Of a stretch of DNA of 13,158 nt, positions 12,338 through 13,158 are shown piece by piece. Each line of letters begins with the position of its first letter. The first letter of the stretch is position 1. The translations under genes and the position numbers were made by a program. Source of the DNA: Desulfovibrio sp. Lineage in GTDB: Bacteria; Desulfobacterota; Desulfovibrionia; Desulfovibrionales; Desulfovibrionaceae. The notes beneath the pieces are model-generated. The model searched no databases, had not been told where the DNA came from, and saw only the letters and a program-made list of their open reading frames with translations. The stretch lies in contig NZ_JAHZAA010000021.1 of NCBI RefSeq assembly GCF_019424165.1, positions 30,089-43,246 on the forward strand, read 5' to 3'.

Positions 12338-13158
12338 TTAAGCTGGAAACCTTTCCTCAAACTGTATGGCGAATCTGTTCAACGCTGCCTTCCAATCCCT
12401 GATGGGCATAGTCCATTTTTTGCTGATATTTCGCAGCGCCAGCCAGAAGATTTTGAAAACGGCCTCATCGTGGGGGAAGGCCCCCTTGGCCTTGGTCACC
12501 TTGCGCAGGCTCATGTTCAACGATTCTATGGCATTCGTCGTATAGATCACCTTCCGGATTTCCGGCGGGTAGTCAAAGAAAGGGATTATCCGCTGCCAGT
12601 GGGCTCGCCAGGATTTTGCGATGAGCGGATAACTGGAATTGTATTTGTGCTCCAGGCGCTCAAGGGCTGACTGGGCGAGTTCTGCCGTTGGCGAGCTGTA
12701 TATTTCCCTCAGGTCGGCGGCAACGCTTTTACGCTCCTTCCAGCCCACGAATTTCAAGCTGTTCCGGACCAGATGCACAATGCACAGCTGGATTTGCGTT
12801 TTAGGAAAGACGCTTTCAATGGCCTCTGGAAAGCCCTTAAGCCCGTCCACGCAGGCGATGAAGATGTCCTGCACTCCTCGGTTTCGCAGCTCCGTCACCA
12901 CGGACAACCAGAACTTTGCGCCCTCGTTCGGGGAAATCCACATACCCAGCAAATCTTTCACGCCGCTCATGGTCACGCCAAGGGCCAGATACACCGCCTT
13001 GGTGCTGACCGTGCCGGAATCGCGTACTTTAACATGAATGCAGTCCAGGTAAAGGATAGGATAAATGGCATCCAGAGGGCGGCCTTGTCATTGACGGACA
13101 TCCTCGGCCACTTCATCGGTTACAGCGCTGATCAGCGCCGGTGAAACGTCTGTGTGGT
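12338..13158 (-). pseudogene. IS256-family transposase, interrupted by in-frame TGA and cut by window edge
   Basis: The visible C-terminal part has the DDE catalytic set of the family: Asp in Y-L-D-C-I-H (codon at 13045..13043), Asp in ACVDGLKGFP (12847..12845) and Glu in TTNAIESLN (12526..12524), plus C-I-V-H-L-V-R-N. The same frame continues upstream to the window edge (H-T-D-V-S-P-A-L-I-S-A-V-T-D), but a TGA at 13090..13088 interrupts it after E-D-V-R-Q, where IS256-family proteins have Trp. TGG to TGA is a single G-to-A change. A restart at GTG 12994 would give 218 aa but lacks the first catalytic Asp, so no active enzyme is expected unless TGA is read through. The stop TAA is at 12340..12338. 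Its first part is outside the window. Confidence 0.85.

Larger units (their letters stand above)
12302..13158 (-). mobile_element. IS256-family insertion sequence, right part only
   Basis: The transposase frame and the terminal repeat together show an IS256-family (Mutator-type) element running past the right edge of the window. Full elements of this family are about 1.3 kb, so roughly two thirds would be present. It sits directly upstream of the polysaccharide genes and marks a rearrangement boundary. The nonsense codon in the transposase suggests it no longer moves by itself. Confidence 0.85.

Noticed and set aside
12992..13158. Frameshift in the transposase
   Set aside because: Reading the same frame upstream of 12994 gives family-like sequence on both sides of a single TGA, so the break is a nonsense codon, not a shift.
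1..13158. tRNA, rRNA, CRISPR array or phage genes
   Set aside because: No cloverleaf, rRNA-like stretch, regularly spaced repeats or phage-type proteins were seen on either strand.

Overview
The window is a piece of a surface-polysaccharide (O-antigen, capsule or glycan) biosynthesis locus. Every supported gene lies on the minus strand, so transcription runs from high to low coordinates. An insertion sequence sits at the upstream end. Base composition is moderate overall. The block at about 6.5-10 kb looks more GC-rich than the glycosyltransferases on either side and the two large gaps, which suggests a mosaic of transferred cassettes. Protein style and gene content suggest a Gram-negative proteobacterium. 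A Desulfovibrio-like sulfate reducer is my guess, but nothing in the window proves it.

In transcription order: (1) the right end of an IS256-family element (12302 to the window end). Its transposase reading frame carries an in-frame TGA and looks inactive. (2) A short leader (12187-12301) with a possible hybrid promoter made from the IS end and a stem-loop. (3) A GT-B-like glycosyltransferase (10942-12186). (4) A four-gene small-molecule block: class IV aminotransferase of IlvE type (10035-10955), soluble WbpM/FlaA1-type sugar-nucleotide dehydratase or epimerase (8543-9973), HpcH/HpaI-type aldolase (7735-8532) and LysA-fold PLP decarboxylase (6464-7738). (5) Two tandemly duplicated GT2 glycosyltransferases (5434-6444 and 4401-5417) and a GT4-like transferase (3292-4380). 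(6) A gap of 316 bases with candidate promoters. (7) A wbpE-wbpB-wbpD triad (145-2975), which makes the diacetamido-uronic acid precursor UDP-GlcNAc(3NAc)A. (8) The first 17 codons of another probable GT2 transferase at the window edge.

The genes are tightly packed, with two ATGA start/stop overlaps, one 14-nt overlap and short spacers, so two transcription units (12.2 to 3.3 kb, and 3.0 kb onward) are likely. The wbp triad supplies an amino-uronic acid sugar and the transferases assemble the repeat unit. The part without an obvious textbook explanation is the aminotransferase/aldolase/decarboxylase set. These three enzymes could in principle build a small amine or amino acid to decorate the glycan, and I flag this as the most interesting hypothesis. 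The wbpA-type dehydrogenase, wbpI-type epimerase, polymerase, flippase and exporter that such a pathway needs are not in this window.
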